Shown piece by piece: positions 18,337-26,996 of a DNA stretch of 64,000 nucleotides (within the stretch, counting starts at the first letter, position 1; each line of letters opens with the position of its first letter). The position numbers were made by a program, and so were the translations under genes. Source of the stretch: JBEBVQ01 sp037190845 (lineage in GTDB: Bacteria > Bacteroidota > Bacteroidia > Chitinophagales > Chitinophagaceae); NCBI GenBank assembly GCA_037190845.1, contig JBBCJI010000004.1, positions 1 to 64,000 on the forward strand, in the 5' to 3' direction. A model generated the notes under the pieces. The model did not search any database, was not told the DNA's origin, and saw only the letters and a list, made by a program, of their open reading frames with translations.

Positions 18337-18678
18337 ATGGAATCACAAAAAGTAGACATGTTTATCATGAACAATGGCAAGTATTTTGAAAGTCACCAGC
18401 TCCCTGCTATCCGGGAACGTCTGCTGGAGCTTGATGATTCAAAATGGGTGCTGATACAGACGCTGCAGTTTAAAGATCCTACAGTCAGCCTGATCGTTTC
18501 CCTGCTGGGCGGCAGCCTGGGTATTGACCGTTTCCTGATCGGAGATGTAGGCCTGGGTATCGGTAAGCTGATCACCTGTGGTGGTTTCGGTATATGGGCA
18601 ATCATAGACTGGTTTATGATCATGGGGGCCACACGGGAGAAGAATATGCAGGTTGTAAACCGGGTACTTTATTCGTGA
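18337..18678 (+). CDS. TM2 domain membrane protein
   Basis: 113-aa small inner-membrane protein. The N-terminal ~45 residues are hydrophilic. The TM2 domain then shows two hydrophobic helices (about 53-72 and 76-95) joined by GIDRFLIGDVGLGIGKLITCGGFG, broken here as GIDRFLIGD / GLGIGKLITCGG, the family signature. TM2 proteins have no settled function. The stop overlaps the ATG of the next gene by one base (TGATG), so the three genes to 20314 are probably translated together. Confidence 0.9.
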   Translation: MESQKVDMFIMNNGKYFESHQLPAIRERLLELDDSKWVLIQTLQFKDPTVSLIVSLLGGSLGIDRFLIGDVGLGIGKLITCGGFGIWAIIDWFMIMGATREKNMQVVNRVLYS

Positions 18679-19076
18679 TGAGCAAAGGCAAGGTATACCG
18701 GGTGCTATTCCTGGTCACAGCGGCTGGTTTGCTGTGGCTGGCAGGGGTATATCATTCCTTTGAGGTCCCCGGTGTCTGTATCATAAAACATACAACCGGT
18801 ATACCCTGTCCTTCCTGCGGAACCACCAGATCTGTAATAGCAATCCTGCACGGAGACGTATATGCTGCACTTCGCTGGAACCCGATGGGCATACCTGTAT
18901 TCTTGCTCCTGTTCCTGATCCCTGTGTGGATCGGGTATGATCTTGTTGCAGGCAAAGCGACACTTTGGGCCGGTTACCGGAAAGCAGAAACCTGGTTTCG
19001 CCGGAAGCAGGTGGGAATACCTGTGCTGCTCCTGGTTGCAGTCAACTGGTTATGGAATATTTATAAAGGGTTATGA
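18678..19076 (+). CDS. DUF2752 membrane protein
   Basis: 132-aa membrane protein of unknown function. The start at 18678 (overlapping the previous stop) gives MSKGKVYRVLFLVTAAGLLW with a first transmembrane helix. The DUF2752 core GIPCPSCGTTRSV carries the conserved CxxC near residues 44-47, followed by a second helix with LRWNPMGIPVFLLLFLIP and a C-terminal third helix. The CPxCGTTR motif suggests a redox or metal role, unproven. It overlaps the next gene by 4 bp (ATGA). Confidence 0.9.
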   Translation: MSKGKVYRVLFLVTAAGLLWLAGVYHSFEVPGVCIIKHTTGIPCPSCGTTRSVIAILHGDVYAALRWNPMGIPVFLLLFLIPVWIGYDLVAGKATLWAGYRKAETWFRRKQVGIPVLLLVAVNWLWNIYKGL

Positions 19077-20314
19077 TCAGCATTAAAAAATTCCCATACA
19101 CACCCGGTGAGCACGAAACCGAAAAGGCTTCCAATAGCTACCTGATGTCTGTAATTGCATTGATGGCCGGATTACCGCTGCCAATCGTCAACCTGATCGC
19201 CACATTGATTTTTTATCTCGGCAACAGGAAGGGTACTTATTTTGTACGTTGGCACTGCATGCAGGCATTGCTGTCGCAGTTGTCGCTGTTGCTGATCAAC
19301 AGCATCGCTTTCTGGTGGACGATATCGGTTGTTTTCGGGAAGGATATTGCTGACGTCCGTTATTTTGCTTACATCATTACAGTAGTATTCTTTAATCTGG
19401 GTGAATTTGTTGCCACTGTCTATACTGCCATACAAACAAGGAAAGGTCTGCATGTGGAATGGTGGTTTTATGGGGGGCTTACACATCTCCTGGTATCCGA
19501 AAACAGCCGGGGTATAAAAAAAATATTCCTTCAGTTCCTGATCATTGTCCTTTGCTTTACCGGTCTGTTGTTTGTTTTCAACAGGATCAACTGGCCGGAA
19601 GTATTTAACGTCCGGCAGGTAAAGCAGACGATGGAAGAAAAACTGGGAGATGTACTTTGGAAAACATTTGAGCAATCCGGCGGCGAAGTGCACGACAGGC
19701 AGGTAACAGCGCCTGTAGACAGCCTGCTGACGCACCTCTGCCGGGAGAATCATATTGACCGGGATGTCATAAAGCTACATGTAGTACAACAGGATGATGT
19801 AAATGCTTTTGCTTTACCAGACCGGCATCTGGTTGTTTTTACCGGCCTGATCGAAGCATGCGAAAATGAAGCGGAGCTGTGCGGTGTGCTGGGGCATGAA
19901 CTGGCGCATATAGAGCGAAAGCACGTCATGAAAAAGCTGGTACGGGAAGTGGGGTTGTCTGTGCTGGTCTCCATGACAACCGGGAAGGGCGGCGGCGATG
20001 CTGTAAAGTCTGTCCTGAAAGTACTTACTTCTTCGGCATATGACAGGGAACTGGAACGTGAAGCGGATATGACATCAGTAGATTACATGGCACAGGCGGA
20101 TATAGATCCCGAACCGTTCTCCCGTTTTATGTATCGGTTGGGCGCCAGGCAGGAAGATATGCCGGAACAGTTATTTTGGATATCGTCTCATCCCGCTTCT
20201 GAAGAACGCGCTGTGCAGATCGCCGGTTATGCAAAAGATAAAAACGTAACGCCCTGTACTGTCTTAGCTGCCGGGGAATGGGAGCAGTTGAAAGTGTATT
20301 TAAAGAAGAAATAA
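19073..20314 (+). CDS. M48 family zinc metallopeptidase fused to an N-terminal membrane domain
   Basis: 413 aa. Residues ~20-145 hold about four hydrophobic segments resembling DUF4870/TM-protein families (GNRKGTYFVRWHCMQALL). Another helix lies at 152-169. The C-terminal half is an M48 peptidase: NAFALPDRHLVVFTGLI, then HELAH at 275-279 (zinc ligands H275, H279) and the third ligand E328 in ELEREAD. M48 peptidases degrade or mature envelope proteins; helix positions make either side of the membrane possible. The fusion with an N-terminal polytopic module, plus overlap with DUF2752 and TM2 genes, suggests a small membrane complex. Confidence 0.88.
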   Translation: MISIKKFPYTPGEHETEKASNSYLMSVIALMAGLPLPIVNLIATLIFYLGNRKGTYFVRWHCMQALLSQLSLLLINSIAFWWTISVVFGKDIADVRYFAYIITVVFFNLGEFVATVYTAIQTRKGLHVEWWFYGGLTHLLVSENSRGIKKIFLQFLIIVLCFTGLLFVFNRINWPEVFNVRQVKQTMEEKLGDVLWKTFEQSGGEVHDRQVTAPVDSLLTHLCRENHIDRDVIKLHVVQQDDVNAFALPDRHLVVFTGLIEACENEAELCGVLGHELAHIERKHVMKKLVREVGLSVLVSMTTGKGGGDAVKSVLKVLTSSAYDRELEREADMTSVDYMAQADIDPEPFSRFMYRLGARQEDMPEQLFWISSHPASEERAVQIAGYAKDKNVTPCTVLAAGEWEQLKVYLKKK

Positions 20315-20323
20315 CATATCCCG

Positions 20324-20354
20324 TTGGTGATTTGTACCAGATCACCTAATTTTG
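20324..20354 (+). promoter_or_regulatory. Bacteroidota-type promoter of a short transcription unit
   Basis: TTG at 20324-20326, a 20-nt spacer and TAATTTTG at 20347-20354 match the consensus, followed by the usual CACCC. Initiation would be near 20361. Only a 27-codon ORF and a strong terminator lie downstream before the thioesterase gene. Confidence 0.65.
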
Positions 20355-20377
20355 CACCCGGAACTGATGATACCCGA

Positions 20378-20461
20378 ATGAAGAAACCTGTACGCTATAT
20401 TATGTGTTGGTTGAAACGTTACTTTCCTGTACAGGAGAGGGGTGCTATCCGTATATCATGA
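20378..20461 (+). CDS. Possible 27-aa small protein or leader peptide
   Basis: ATG to TGA encodes MKKPVRYIMCWLKRYF followed by PVQERGAIRIS: basic, with a short amphipathic start. It begins about 17 nt after the predicted initiation site and ends 30 bp before a terminator. No clear ribosome-binding site was seen. It may be a true small protein, a leader peptide controlling read-through into the thioesterase gene, or a chance ORF in a small RNA. No family was recognised. Confidence 0.35.
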   Translation: MKKPVRYIMCWLKRYFPVQERGAIRIS

Positions 20462-20490
20462 ATTAATAACAAACTGATAGATTGATGATG

Positions 20491-20518
20491 CCCTTCGGAC
20501 TGATCCGAAGGGTTTTTT
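20491..20518 (+). terminator. Canonical intrinsic terminator upstream of the thioesterase gene
   Basis: Nine-bp stem CCCTTCGGA/TCCGAAGGG, a 4-nt loop (CTGA) and TTTTTT. It lies only 20 bp before the thioesterase ATG, so it either ends the short unit started at 20361 or acts as an attenuator. Confidence 0.85.
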
Positions 20519-20537
20519 GTTAAATAAAACCGAAACA

Positions 20538-20945
20538 ATGATGAAACTGATCAATAAAAAAATATGTATGACGAAGGACATCGGTATCCACGGAAATGTT
20601 TTCGGGGGGATACTGATGTCGTGGATTGATGAATCTGCCGCCGCTTTTGCGACTGAATATTGCTGCACGCCCAATATGGTCACTCTGCGGGTGGGGGAGA
20701 TGTTATTCAAAAAACCACTCAAGGTAGGTAATCACGTGCGGCTGTATGGGGATGTCGTTCGTCTGGGCAATACCAGCCTTACGCTCAATATTGAAGCGCG
20801 CAGGTATAGCGTATACAGCGGGGAAGAGAAGGTGGTATGCACCACATCCATTACTTTTGTGCGGATAGACGAAGACGGTAACCCGACACCTATCGGCGAA
20901 TCCGTCCGGAATCGTTATGAAAACAAGCAGGGTGTGACTTTGTAG
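20538..20945 (+). CDS. Acyl-CoA thioesterase (hotdog fold)
   Basis: 135-aa cytoplasmic enzyme hydrolysing acyl-CoA. The ATG at 20538 (or 20541) is chosen over the TTG at 20517, which lies in the terminator. Hotdog motifs are DIGIHGNVFGGILMSWIDES, with the helix after the Gly-rich turn, and MLFKKPLKVGNHVRLYGDVV. These match the YciA/BFIT subfamily (Asn/Asp catalytic type). The gene converges on guaD, with a 17-bp gap. Physiological acyl chain length cannot be inferred. Confidence 0.88.
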   Translation: MMKLINKKICMTKDIGIHGNVFGGILMSWIDESAAAFATEYCCTPNMVTLRVGEMLFKKPLKVGNHVRLYGDVVRLGNTSLTLNIEARRYSVYSGEEKVVCTTSITFVRIDEDGNPTPIGESVRNRYENKQGVTL

Positions 20946-20962
20946 TAAACATATCCTCGTAG

Positions 20963-21445
20963 TCAGTAGGATATACGGTCTTCCCTGCGCCGCCATTCTT
21001 CAAACACACGGATCGCTTCATCCCTGCATAGCATGGTCATAGGAATGATCCGTTGCTGTACGGGCGCTTTTAATTCTTCGTAGATCAGGTTGTCGTCGAA
21101 GCCGATTGCAGCGGCATCGTTACGGGTATTGGCAAAATATACGGCACGGGGACGCGCCCAGTAGATGGCGCCCAGGCACATAGGGCAGGGCTCGCAGGAA
21201 GTATAGATTTCGCAGTTGTGCAATTCATGCACCCCGAGGTGATGACAGGCATCCCGTATAGCGACTACTTCCGCATGGGCTGTAGGGTCATTCGTAGCGA
21301 TCACCTGGTTCCAGCCACGTCCGATGATTTCGTTCTGCCGTACAATAACACAGCCGAAGGGTCCTCCTTCGGCTGTGGTGTCAAGGCTTTTGCGGCTCAG
21401 CTCAATGGCTGCCTGCATGAATTTTATTTCACGTTGCTGTTGCAT
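20963..21445 (-). CDS. guaD: Guanine deaminase (cytidine deaminase-like fold)
   Basis: 160-aa zinc enzyme converting guanine to xanthine. Motifs: HAEVVAIRDA (57-66; zinc ligand H57, proton shuttle E59) and TSCEPCPMCLGAIYWARP (82-99; zinc ligands C87 and C90). From memory, both stretches and the GFDDNLIYEEL segment match Bacillus subtilis GuaD better than the tRNA adenosine deaminase TadA. It lies 2 bp after the DUF2723 gene on the same strand, so it is probably cotranscribed. Confidence 0.88.
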   Translation of the reverse strand: MQQQREIKFMQAAIELSRKSLDTTAEGGPFGCVIVRQNEIIGRGWNQVIATNDPTAHAEVVAIRDACHHLGVHELHNCEIYTSCEPCPMCLGAIYWARPRAVYFANTRNDAAAIGFDDNLIYEELKAPVQQRIIPMTMLCRDEAIRVFEEWRRREDRISY

Positions 21446-21447
21446 GG

Positions 21448-24400
21448 TTATCGTTGCTGCTGCAGCACGTGGGCGCCCATCGTCTTACTGATCTTTTCGG
21501 CAAGCCCCTGTACTTTTTGCTCCAGTTCTTTACCATAGGTTTCGTCACCGCCGGTAAGCGCGAGTCCGCCGATTGCATTAATGATACCCAGATTCCGTTG
21601 AATATCACTGGCCATACCCTCTCTCCGGCTTTCACTCAGGCTCAATATCCAGTTGATATCGGCTTCGAGATTTTTGACAAACTGTTTGCTGATCCTTCTG
21701 CCGCCTTCTTTGTCACCGATATTATAATATCCCATTGCCATGAAATAAGCGGAAGGTTCAAACCCGCCGATCATGTACGGATTATACGCATAAGCGGCCT
21801 GGGTAATGGAAGCGTCCACGTGATCGAGGAGTTTTTTTGCATCTTCCTTACGTCCTGTACGGGCAAGCTCTTCTGCTATGCGCGGGGCGTTATTGCGGTA
21901 TGCGGTAAACATGATGCGGTTCTTCTCATCAAAGTATACATCTTTACGTTCACCTCCCCCCCATTTATAATTCATGAACAGGTCATAGCTCTTCTCAACG
22001 TCCACAAACCCGATATCCTGCCTGCCTGCCCCTCCGGCCCCGAAATGTTTGTAGGGTACCAGCCGGTAGACAATACCTTCAAGCTTCAGATAATCCTGCA
22101 TGCCCTGATAGTTGTCGCCCGGCAGGCCACCGCCGAAGTATATCGGGCGTTTCCAGCCTTGCTGTGCTACTGCGGCTACGATGTTCATTACAGCAAGATC
22201 GTCTTTATATGCGGCATCCTTACCCAGATTAAATCTCATTTCAGTGACAACCTGTCCTGTATCCTCAGCTTTCAGCAATCCTTCGGCCAGCAGTTGTTCT
22301 TTAGACAGCGAAGGCACGAAGAAGTTTTTGGTGGGGATGTAATTTACATATTCCCCTCCGCGGGTCTGCAACTGGCTGCTTTTGTTTTCATCAATAATGA
22401 AATTGCAAACGTCCACCAGGCTGATATATTTATCCTGCGGGATCGCCGGATTAGCATAGTAGGCGAGTCCGTTCCTACGGTCGCCGATATATTTGTCGCG
22501 GGTCCAGATCATGGGGACGGGATCTGCATCATTGATCTTGTAATTGAGCTGATCTATATACCAGTCTATACCAAGCAGGCTCAGATTGATAACCCGTACG
22601 TCGGTCCGGATGCCTTCCACTTCCTGCAGATACCAGAGCGGGTACGTGTCATTATCGCCAAAAGTGAAAAGAATGGCATTGGGTGCGCATGACTGCAATG
22701 TATTCAGTGCGGAGGCATGGGCCAGGGTTTTCTTAGACCGGTCGTGATCATCCCACTCCACCTTAGCCATCAGTGCAGGTACGGCGAGCAGGCAGATGGC
22801 AACGGTGAGGAACGCGCCTGCTTTTCCTTTTATGGCTTTCCGTATCCACTGGTGTGCCATCAGCACACCGAGACCGATCCATATAGCAAATGCATAAGTG
22901 GAACCAGCATAGGCATAATCCCGCTCACGTGGTTGTATAGGCGTATTATTCAGGAACATGACCACTGCGATGCCTGTGAAGAAAAACAGCAGCATCACGA
23001 TGAAGGCATCTTTCCGGTGCAGGTTGAAGTGGAGTACCATACCCATGATGCCGAGTATGAGCGGTAGGAAGTAAAGCTCATTCCGGGCTTTATTGTTTCC
23101 GTATCCGTCCCCCAGCTTATCCAGGTCGCCTACACGCGCTTTATCCAGAAATTTGATGCCGGATATCCAGTTGCCGGCACGCGGCTCTCCCTGTCCTTCC
23201 ACATCATTCTGCCGACCGGCATAATTCCACATAAAATAGCGCCACCACATCCAGTTTACCTGGTATTTAAAGAAGAACTTGAAGTTGTCAGCAGACGTCG
23301 CGTCATCATTAGGTCCGAGGTTCAGGTAGTTTCTGTAGAATGCTGCGTGATTGGGATTATTGCTGCTCCAGATGCGGGGAAAGAAGCGCATCCCCGACGG
23401 GTCGAACACGGGTTCCGGCTTTGAGCCGACAACTACGTACTTGTCTTTCCCTTTTTCATTTTGTGTGGCATCATACAGCTTGCCGCGTTCTTTATAATCT
23501 ACAACAGGAGTATTAAAATCCGGTCCCCAAAGTAAAGGCTGCTGTCCAAACTGTTCGCGGTTTACATAAGAGAGGAATCTGTCTGCATTGTCGGGATTCG
23601 TCATGTCTATGGCTACATCTGCACGTGAACGGATCACAGGTGCGAAGTAACTGGTAAAGCCGATGAGCACGAATATCAGGCAGAGCATACCGGTATGCAG
23701 CAGGTAGTAGTTCTTTCTGCGTGCGTAGATCAGTGTTCCGATTACCGCGCCGGCGATGAGTAACAAGGAGAAAATAGCCCCTGTATCGAACGGAAGACCG
23801 AATCCGTTAACAAACATCACCTCAAACTTAAAGGCCAGCCAGGGAATACCCTGTATCACACCAAACTGTACCAGCGCTAATAAGATACATCCGATAAAGA
23901 AGGCAAAAACGCCGCCTTTTACCGTCGGTTCGTAGCGTTTGAAATAATATACCATTGCCAGAGCCGGTATGGTAAGCAGGTTCAGCAGATGCACGCCGAT
24001 AGAGAGTCCCATCATATACGCAATGAATACCAGCCAGCGGTCTGCATATTTATTATCTGCTATGTCTTCCCATTTGAGAATGGCCCAGAATACAAGCGCG
24101 GTAAAGAATGAAGAAGTAGCATAAACTTCTGCTTCAACGGCAGAGAACCAGAAGGTGTCAGAAAATGTATAGGCCAGCGCACCTACGAGCCCGGCGCCCA
24201 TGACCAGGAAAAGCTGGATCCCTTCCGGTTCTTTTTTGTCGCCGGATGCCACCAGCTTACGCCCCATATGGGTGATGGTCCAGAAAAGGAACAGGATGGT
24301 AAGACCGCTTACCAGGGCAGAGAATGCGTTGATCACGGCTGCTACATTTTCCGAAGGGCCGGCAGTGTATACATTCCCTCCGGCCAGGAGGCCGAAAACA

Positions 24401-24582
24401 CGCTGCAGCAACATAAAGAACGGGGCGCCCGGAGAGTGCCCTACTTCTACTTTATATGCACAGGCAAGAAATTCTCCGCAATCCCAGAAGCTGACGGTAG
24501 GCTCCATCGTCAGCAGGTAGATGATAAAAGCGAAGATGCCGGTGGCCCATCCGAGAATGTTATTAATGTTGCGATAACTCAT
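21448..24582 (-). CDS. DUF2723 polytopic membrane protein (glycosyltransferase-like)
   Basis: 1044 aa. Start taken at the ATG at 24582 (MSYRNINNILGWATGIFA) rather than the TTG at 24612. The N-terminal half has about ten transmembrane helices with the DUF2723 signature TMEPTVSFWDCGEFLACAYK (first 20 residues of it) and GHSPGAPFFMLLQR, resembling GT-C glycosyltransferases with an acidic residue (WDCGE) in the first loop. A soluble C-terminal region with VRVINLSLLGIDWYIDQLNY and a helical end (about 700-1040) follows. The family is near-universal in Bacteroidota and is suspected to glycosylate exported proteins; the reaction here is inferred. A promoter lies at 24636-24665. Confidence 0.88.
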   Translation of the reverse strand: MSYRNINNILGWATGIFAFIIYLLTMEPTVSFWDCGEFLACAYKVEVGHSPGAPFFMLLQRVFGLLAGGNVYTAGPSENVAAVINAFSALVSGLTILFLFWTITHMGRKLVASGDKKEPEGIQLFLVMGAGLVGALAYTFSDTFWFSAVEAEVYATSSFFTALVFWAILKWEDIADNKYADRWLVFIAYMMGLSIGVHLLNLLTIPALAMVYYFKRYEPTVKGGVFAFFIGCILLALVQFGVIQGIPWLAFKFEVMFVNGFGLPFDTGAIFSLLLIAGAVIGTLIYARRKNYYLLHTGMLCLIFVLIGFTSYFAPVIRSRADVAIDMTNPDNADRFLSYVNREQFGQQPLLWGPDFNTPVVDYKERGKLYDATQNEKGKDKYVVVGSKPEPVFDPSGMRFFPRIWSSNNPNHAAFYRNYLNLGPNDDATSADNFKFFFKYQVNWMWWRYFMWNYAGRQNDVEGQGEPRAGNWISGIKFLDKARVGDLDKLGDGYGNNKARNELYFLPLILGIMGMVLHFNLHRKDAFIVMLLFFFTGIAVVMFLNNTPIQPRERDYAYAGSTYAFAIWIGLGVLMAHQWIRKAIKGKAGAFLTVAICLLAVPALMAKVEWDDHDRSKKTLAHASALNTLQSCAPNAILFTFGDNDTYPLWYLQEVEGIRTDVRVINLSLLGIDWYIDQLNYKINDADPVPMIWTRDKYIGDRRNGLAYYANPAIPQDKYISLVDVCNFIIDENKSSQLQTRGGEYVNYIPTKNFFVPSLSKEQLLAEGLLKAEDTGQVVTEMRFNLGKDAAYKDDLAVMNIVAAVAQQGWKRPIYFGGGLPGDNYQGMQDYLKLEGIVYRLVPYKHFGAGGAGRQDIGFVDVEKSYDLFMNYKWGGGERKDVYFDEKNRIMFTAYRNNAPRIAEELARTGRKEDAKKLLDHVDASITQAAYAYNPYMIGGFEPSAYFMAMGYYNIGDKEGGRRISKQFVKNLEADINWILSLSESRREGMASDIQRNLGIINAIGGLALTGGDETYGKELEQKVQGLAEKISKTMGAHVLQQQR

Positions 24583-24635
24583 TGGTAATAAATTTATTTT
24601 CTTTAAGCACAATGCGCCGTAGCGGTCGTCGGCGA

Positions 24636-24665
24636 CAAAAATAGAAAAATAGCTTAATCTTCAAA
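24636..24665 (-). promoter_or_regulatory. Promoter for the DUF2723 gene
   Basis: On the minus strand TTTG (24665-24662), an 18-nt spacer and TATTTTTG (24643-24636) match the Bacteroidota consensus. Initiation would be near 24629, giving a leader of about 45 nt. Confidence 0.65.
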
Positions 24666-24737
24666 GAAAAGGAGGTGCATTTAACAAGCCTTAATATAAG
24701 GTAGGCGTTAAAGGAGGCTGTCTTAAAAACTCAACGG

Positions 24738-24830
24738 TGTCATCCTGACGAAGGAAGGATCCCACATAATACCGGACAATCCTGCATTATGTGAGATCCT
24801 TCACTCCGCTCTGCTTCATTCTGGATGACA
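24738..24830. repeat. GTCATCC...GGATGAC interspersed repeat, copy A
   Basis: A 93-bp element with terminal inverted repeats TGTCATCC/GGATGACA and internal arms GGATCCCACATAAT and ATTATGTGAGATCC. It is highly similar to 41054-41146, including ~30 bp beyond the right end. It lies between the OmpA-protein stop and the DUF2723 promoter. Confidence 0.8.
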
Positions 24831-24873
24831 CAGTGGACAGATGCATGCACTATGTCATCTTTTCGGCGGAAGA

Positions 24874-25740
24874 TTACTTCTTTTCATTTTCATTACCCGG
24901 AGCTTTTTCGATCAGCTCCATAAACTGATCCAGCTTGGGCGTGATAATGATCTGGGTACGTCTGTTTCTTGCTTTTCCGTTATCCGTGGCATTGCTTGCG
25001 ATCGGATTGTATTCGCCCCGGCCGCCGGCAGTGAGGCGTTTGGGGTCAACACCATAATTATTCTGTAATGCCTGTACCACTGAAGAAGCCCGCAGTGTAC
25101 TTAAATCCCAGTTATTCCGGATGTTGGGCCGGGAGATAGGCACATCATCTGTATTACCTTCGATCAGGACGTCATAATCACGATAGTCTTTAATGATCTT
25201 GGCGATTTTACTTAACGTTTCGCCGGCCTGGTCAGAGATCTCATAGCTGCCGGATTTATACAACATGTTGTCTGACAGCGATATGTATACAACGCCTTTC
25301 AGCACCTGCACGTTTACATCCTGCAATTCCTCGCGGCTCAGAGAGCGGGTCAGGTTGTTGGTCAGCACCATATTGAGTGAATCGCTCTTATTCTTGGCAT
25401 TGATGAGATGCTGGATATACTGGTTGGAGGATTTGATCTCATCCACCAGCTTGGCAATATTTACATTACCCTGGCTGGTAGAGGTAAGGCATTTGTCAAG
25501 CGCGGTCTGCAGTGCAGACAGGTTAGACCTTTCGGCTGCCAGTTGCTCTTCCAGGCTGTTAACCCTTGCTTTTGAGGCGGAAAGCTCACCCTGGCACTCC
25601 TGATTTTGTGTATTCAGTTCACGTGCCTTTTGTTGCAACTGATTGTGACTGGATTGCAGTTGCTTATATTTCTTTTGGCTCACGCATCCGCTGCCTATTA
25701 ATAAAGCCAGCGTGGCAATCGTTAAAACATTCCGTTTCAT
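24874..25740 (-). CDS. OmpA-family lipoprotein with coiled coil
   Basis: 288-aa envelope protein. The lipobox LIGSGC gives lipidated C19. Residues ~25-95 form a Gln/Glu-rich coiled coil (LQQKARELNTQNQECQG). The C-terminal OmpA/MotB domain (about 150-275) has the peptidoglycan-binding set: VLIEGNTDDVPI, NNWDLSTLRA, RLTAGGRGEYNP and NRRTQIII. It probably links the outer membrane to peptidoglycan. The gene is monocistronic as far as seen, with the 93-bp repeat 40 bp after its stop. Confidence 0.93.
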   Translation of the reverse strand: MKRNVLTIATLALLIGSGCVSQKKYKQLQSSHNQLQQKARELNTQNQECQGELSASKARVNSLEEQLAAERSNLSALQTALDKCLTSTSQGNVNIAKLVDEIKSSNQYIQHLINAKNKSDSLNMVLTNNLTRSLSREELQDVNVQVLKGVVYISLSDNMLYKSGSYEISDQAGETLSKIAKIIKDYRDYDVLIEGNTDDVPISRPNIRNNWDLSTLRASSVVQALQNNYGVDPKRLTAGGRGEYNPIASNATDNGKARNRRTQIIITPKLDQFMELIEKAPGNENEKK

Positions 25741-26142
25741 AGGCTTGTTATTTAATGAAATTTTTGATTATGAATAAAGTGGTTTTGTAGTATGCACAAG
25801 ATACGGTATAAATCGTATACAAGAACTATACCATCGTTTTAATCTGGAATTTGTGTGAAATTTAATACATGGGTTGAACATGGAAAATCCGGTAAACATA
25901 TTCGTTGCATTTAGTACATAGGTTACATTAAACAGATCGACTCCACCGGTTAATGGTCGCATTTTATAGAAAAACTTCTGCATCACTCCTGTTTTCAGAC
26001 GATTTTTATTGTTATGTTTGTCTGGATATTAGGTGTTTCCCATTCAGTACCATTTCTGCTGTCGCAGTTTGTGGCATTGTTTATGTAGCGGAAACGTAAT
26101 GAAAAAAGTTATTTAATTTATTTCCAAACACTCATTTTTCGA
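25741..26142. other. Divergent intergenic region with a candidate promoter
   Basis: About 400 bp between the divergent OmpA-protein and response-regulator genes. A good -7 box TATGTTTG lies at 26013-26020 for the regulator, with only a weak TTTT at 25992-25995 as -33, implying a leader of ~115 nt. A short inverted repeat ATACG ... CGTAT lies near 25802-25818. A 72-codon minus-strand ORF here has no recognisable features and was not called. Confidence 0.45.
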
Positions 26143-26844
26143 ATGGAAAAGGAAAAATATAAAGTACTGCTCGTCGAAGACGATACCAACTTCGGGCAGG
26201 TATTAAAAAATTACCTGGAACTGAACGACTTTGTAGTAGAACTCGCACGTGACGGTATACTCGGCCTGGCTGCTTTCCGCCGTGAAAAATTTGACATCTG
26301 TCTGCTGGATGTGATGATGCCTAATATGGACGGCTTTACCCTGGCAGAAGAGATCCGGAATGTAGACCCGGATATCCCTCTGTTTTTCCTGTCTGCCAAA
26401 AGCATGAAGGAGGATATCCTTGGCGGGTACAAGCTGGGAGCGGATGATTATATCACCAAACCTTTTGACAGCGAAGTACTGCTGCATAAGATTCGCGCCG
26501 TGCTCAAACGCAACCAGGAGCTCCAGGAAAAGCAACACGCACAGGTGGAATGGCAGATCGGCGCTTATCATTTCAACAGCAAACTCCGTACGCTTGAGGT
26601 CAATGGGGATGCGCAAACTCTTTCACCGAAGGAGAATGAGTTGCTCACGATGCTCTGCGAGTATAAAAATGACCTCCTGCCGCGTGAGACTGCCCTGAAG
26701 CGCATCTGGGGCAGCGACACATACTTCAACGGAAGAAGCATGGATGTTTATATCGCCAAGCTCCGCAAGTATCTCAAGCAGGACAGCAGTGTGGAAATTG
26801 TCAACATCCACGGGAATGGCTTCCGGCTGGTAGTGCCGGAGTAA
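26143..26844 (+). CDS. OmpR/PhoB-family response regulator
   Basis: 233-aa DNA-binding regulator. The receiver domain (1-120) has acidic residues E12, D13 and D14, phospho-acceptor D56 in DICLLDVMMPNMDG, and the conserved Lys in DDYITKPFDSEVLL. The C-terminal winged helix (about 140-230) has LSPKENELLTMLCEYKN and NGRSMDVYIAKLRKYLK. It resembles RprY-type regulators of Bacteroidota. No histidine kinase is adjacent, so it is an orphan here. A 71-bp ATGTG inverted repeat follows the stop. Confidence 0.9.
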   Translation: MEKEKYKVLLVEDDTNFGQVLKNYLELNDFVVELARDGILGLAAFRREKFDICLLDVMMPNMDGFTLAEEIRNVDPDIPLFFLSAKSMKEDILGGYKLGADDYITKPFDSEVLLHKIRAVLKRNQELQEKQHAQVEWQIGAYHFNSKLRTLEVNGDAQTLSPKENELLTMLCEYKNDLLPRETALKRIWGSDTYFNGRSMDVYIAKLRKYLKQDSSVEIVNIHGNGFRLVVPE

Positions 26845-26878
26845 TTAATTAACCAATTTGAGAATTTGAGAATTTGAA

Positions 26879-26949
26879 AATGTGCCAAATGTGTTGAATG
26901 TGGGAAATGTGATAAACACATTCGTCACATTCAACACATTTGGCACATT
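26879..26949. repeat. ATGTG-type inverted repeat, copy 2 (largest)
   Basis: Perfect 24-bp arms at 26879-26902 and 26926-26949 (core AATGTGCCAAATGTGTTG), with a smaller nested hairpin AATGTG/CACATT at 26906-26922. It is preceded by three tandem AATTTGAG-like units (26855-26877). It could serve as terminator for the response regulator gene and lies 47 bp upstream of pssA. Confidence 0.85.
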
Positions 26950-26996
26950 CCCAACGTGCTTAAATCCAACTAACTTAGCGGCCTGATATAACTTTC

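Noticed and set aside
21454..22692. 412-codon plus-strand ORF opposite the DUF2723 gene
   Set aside because: It lies wholly within a well-supported minus-strand gene, is rich in Cys/Ile/His as antisense frames are, and shows no domain.
25768..25986. 72-codon minus-strand ORF in the OmpA/response-regulator gap
   Set aside because: No domain, no promoter or ribosome site, composition unlike neighbours; in an expected regulatory region.
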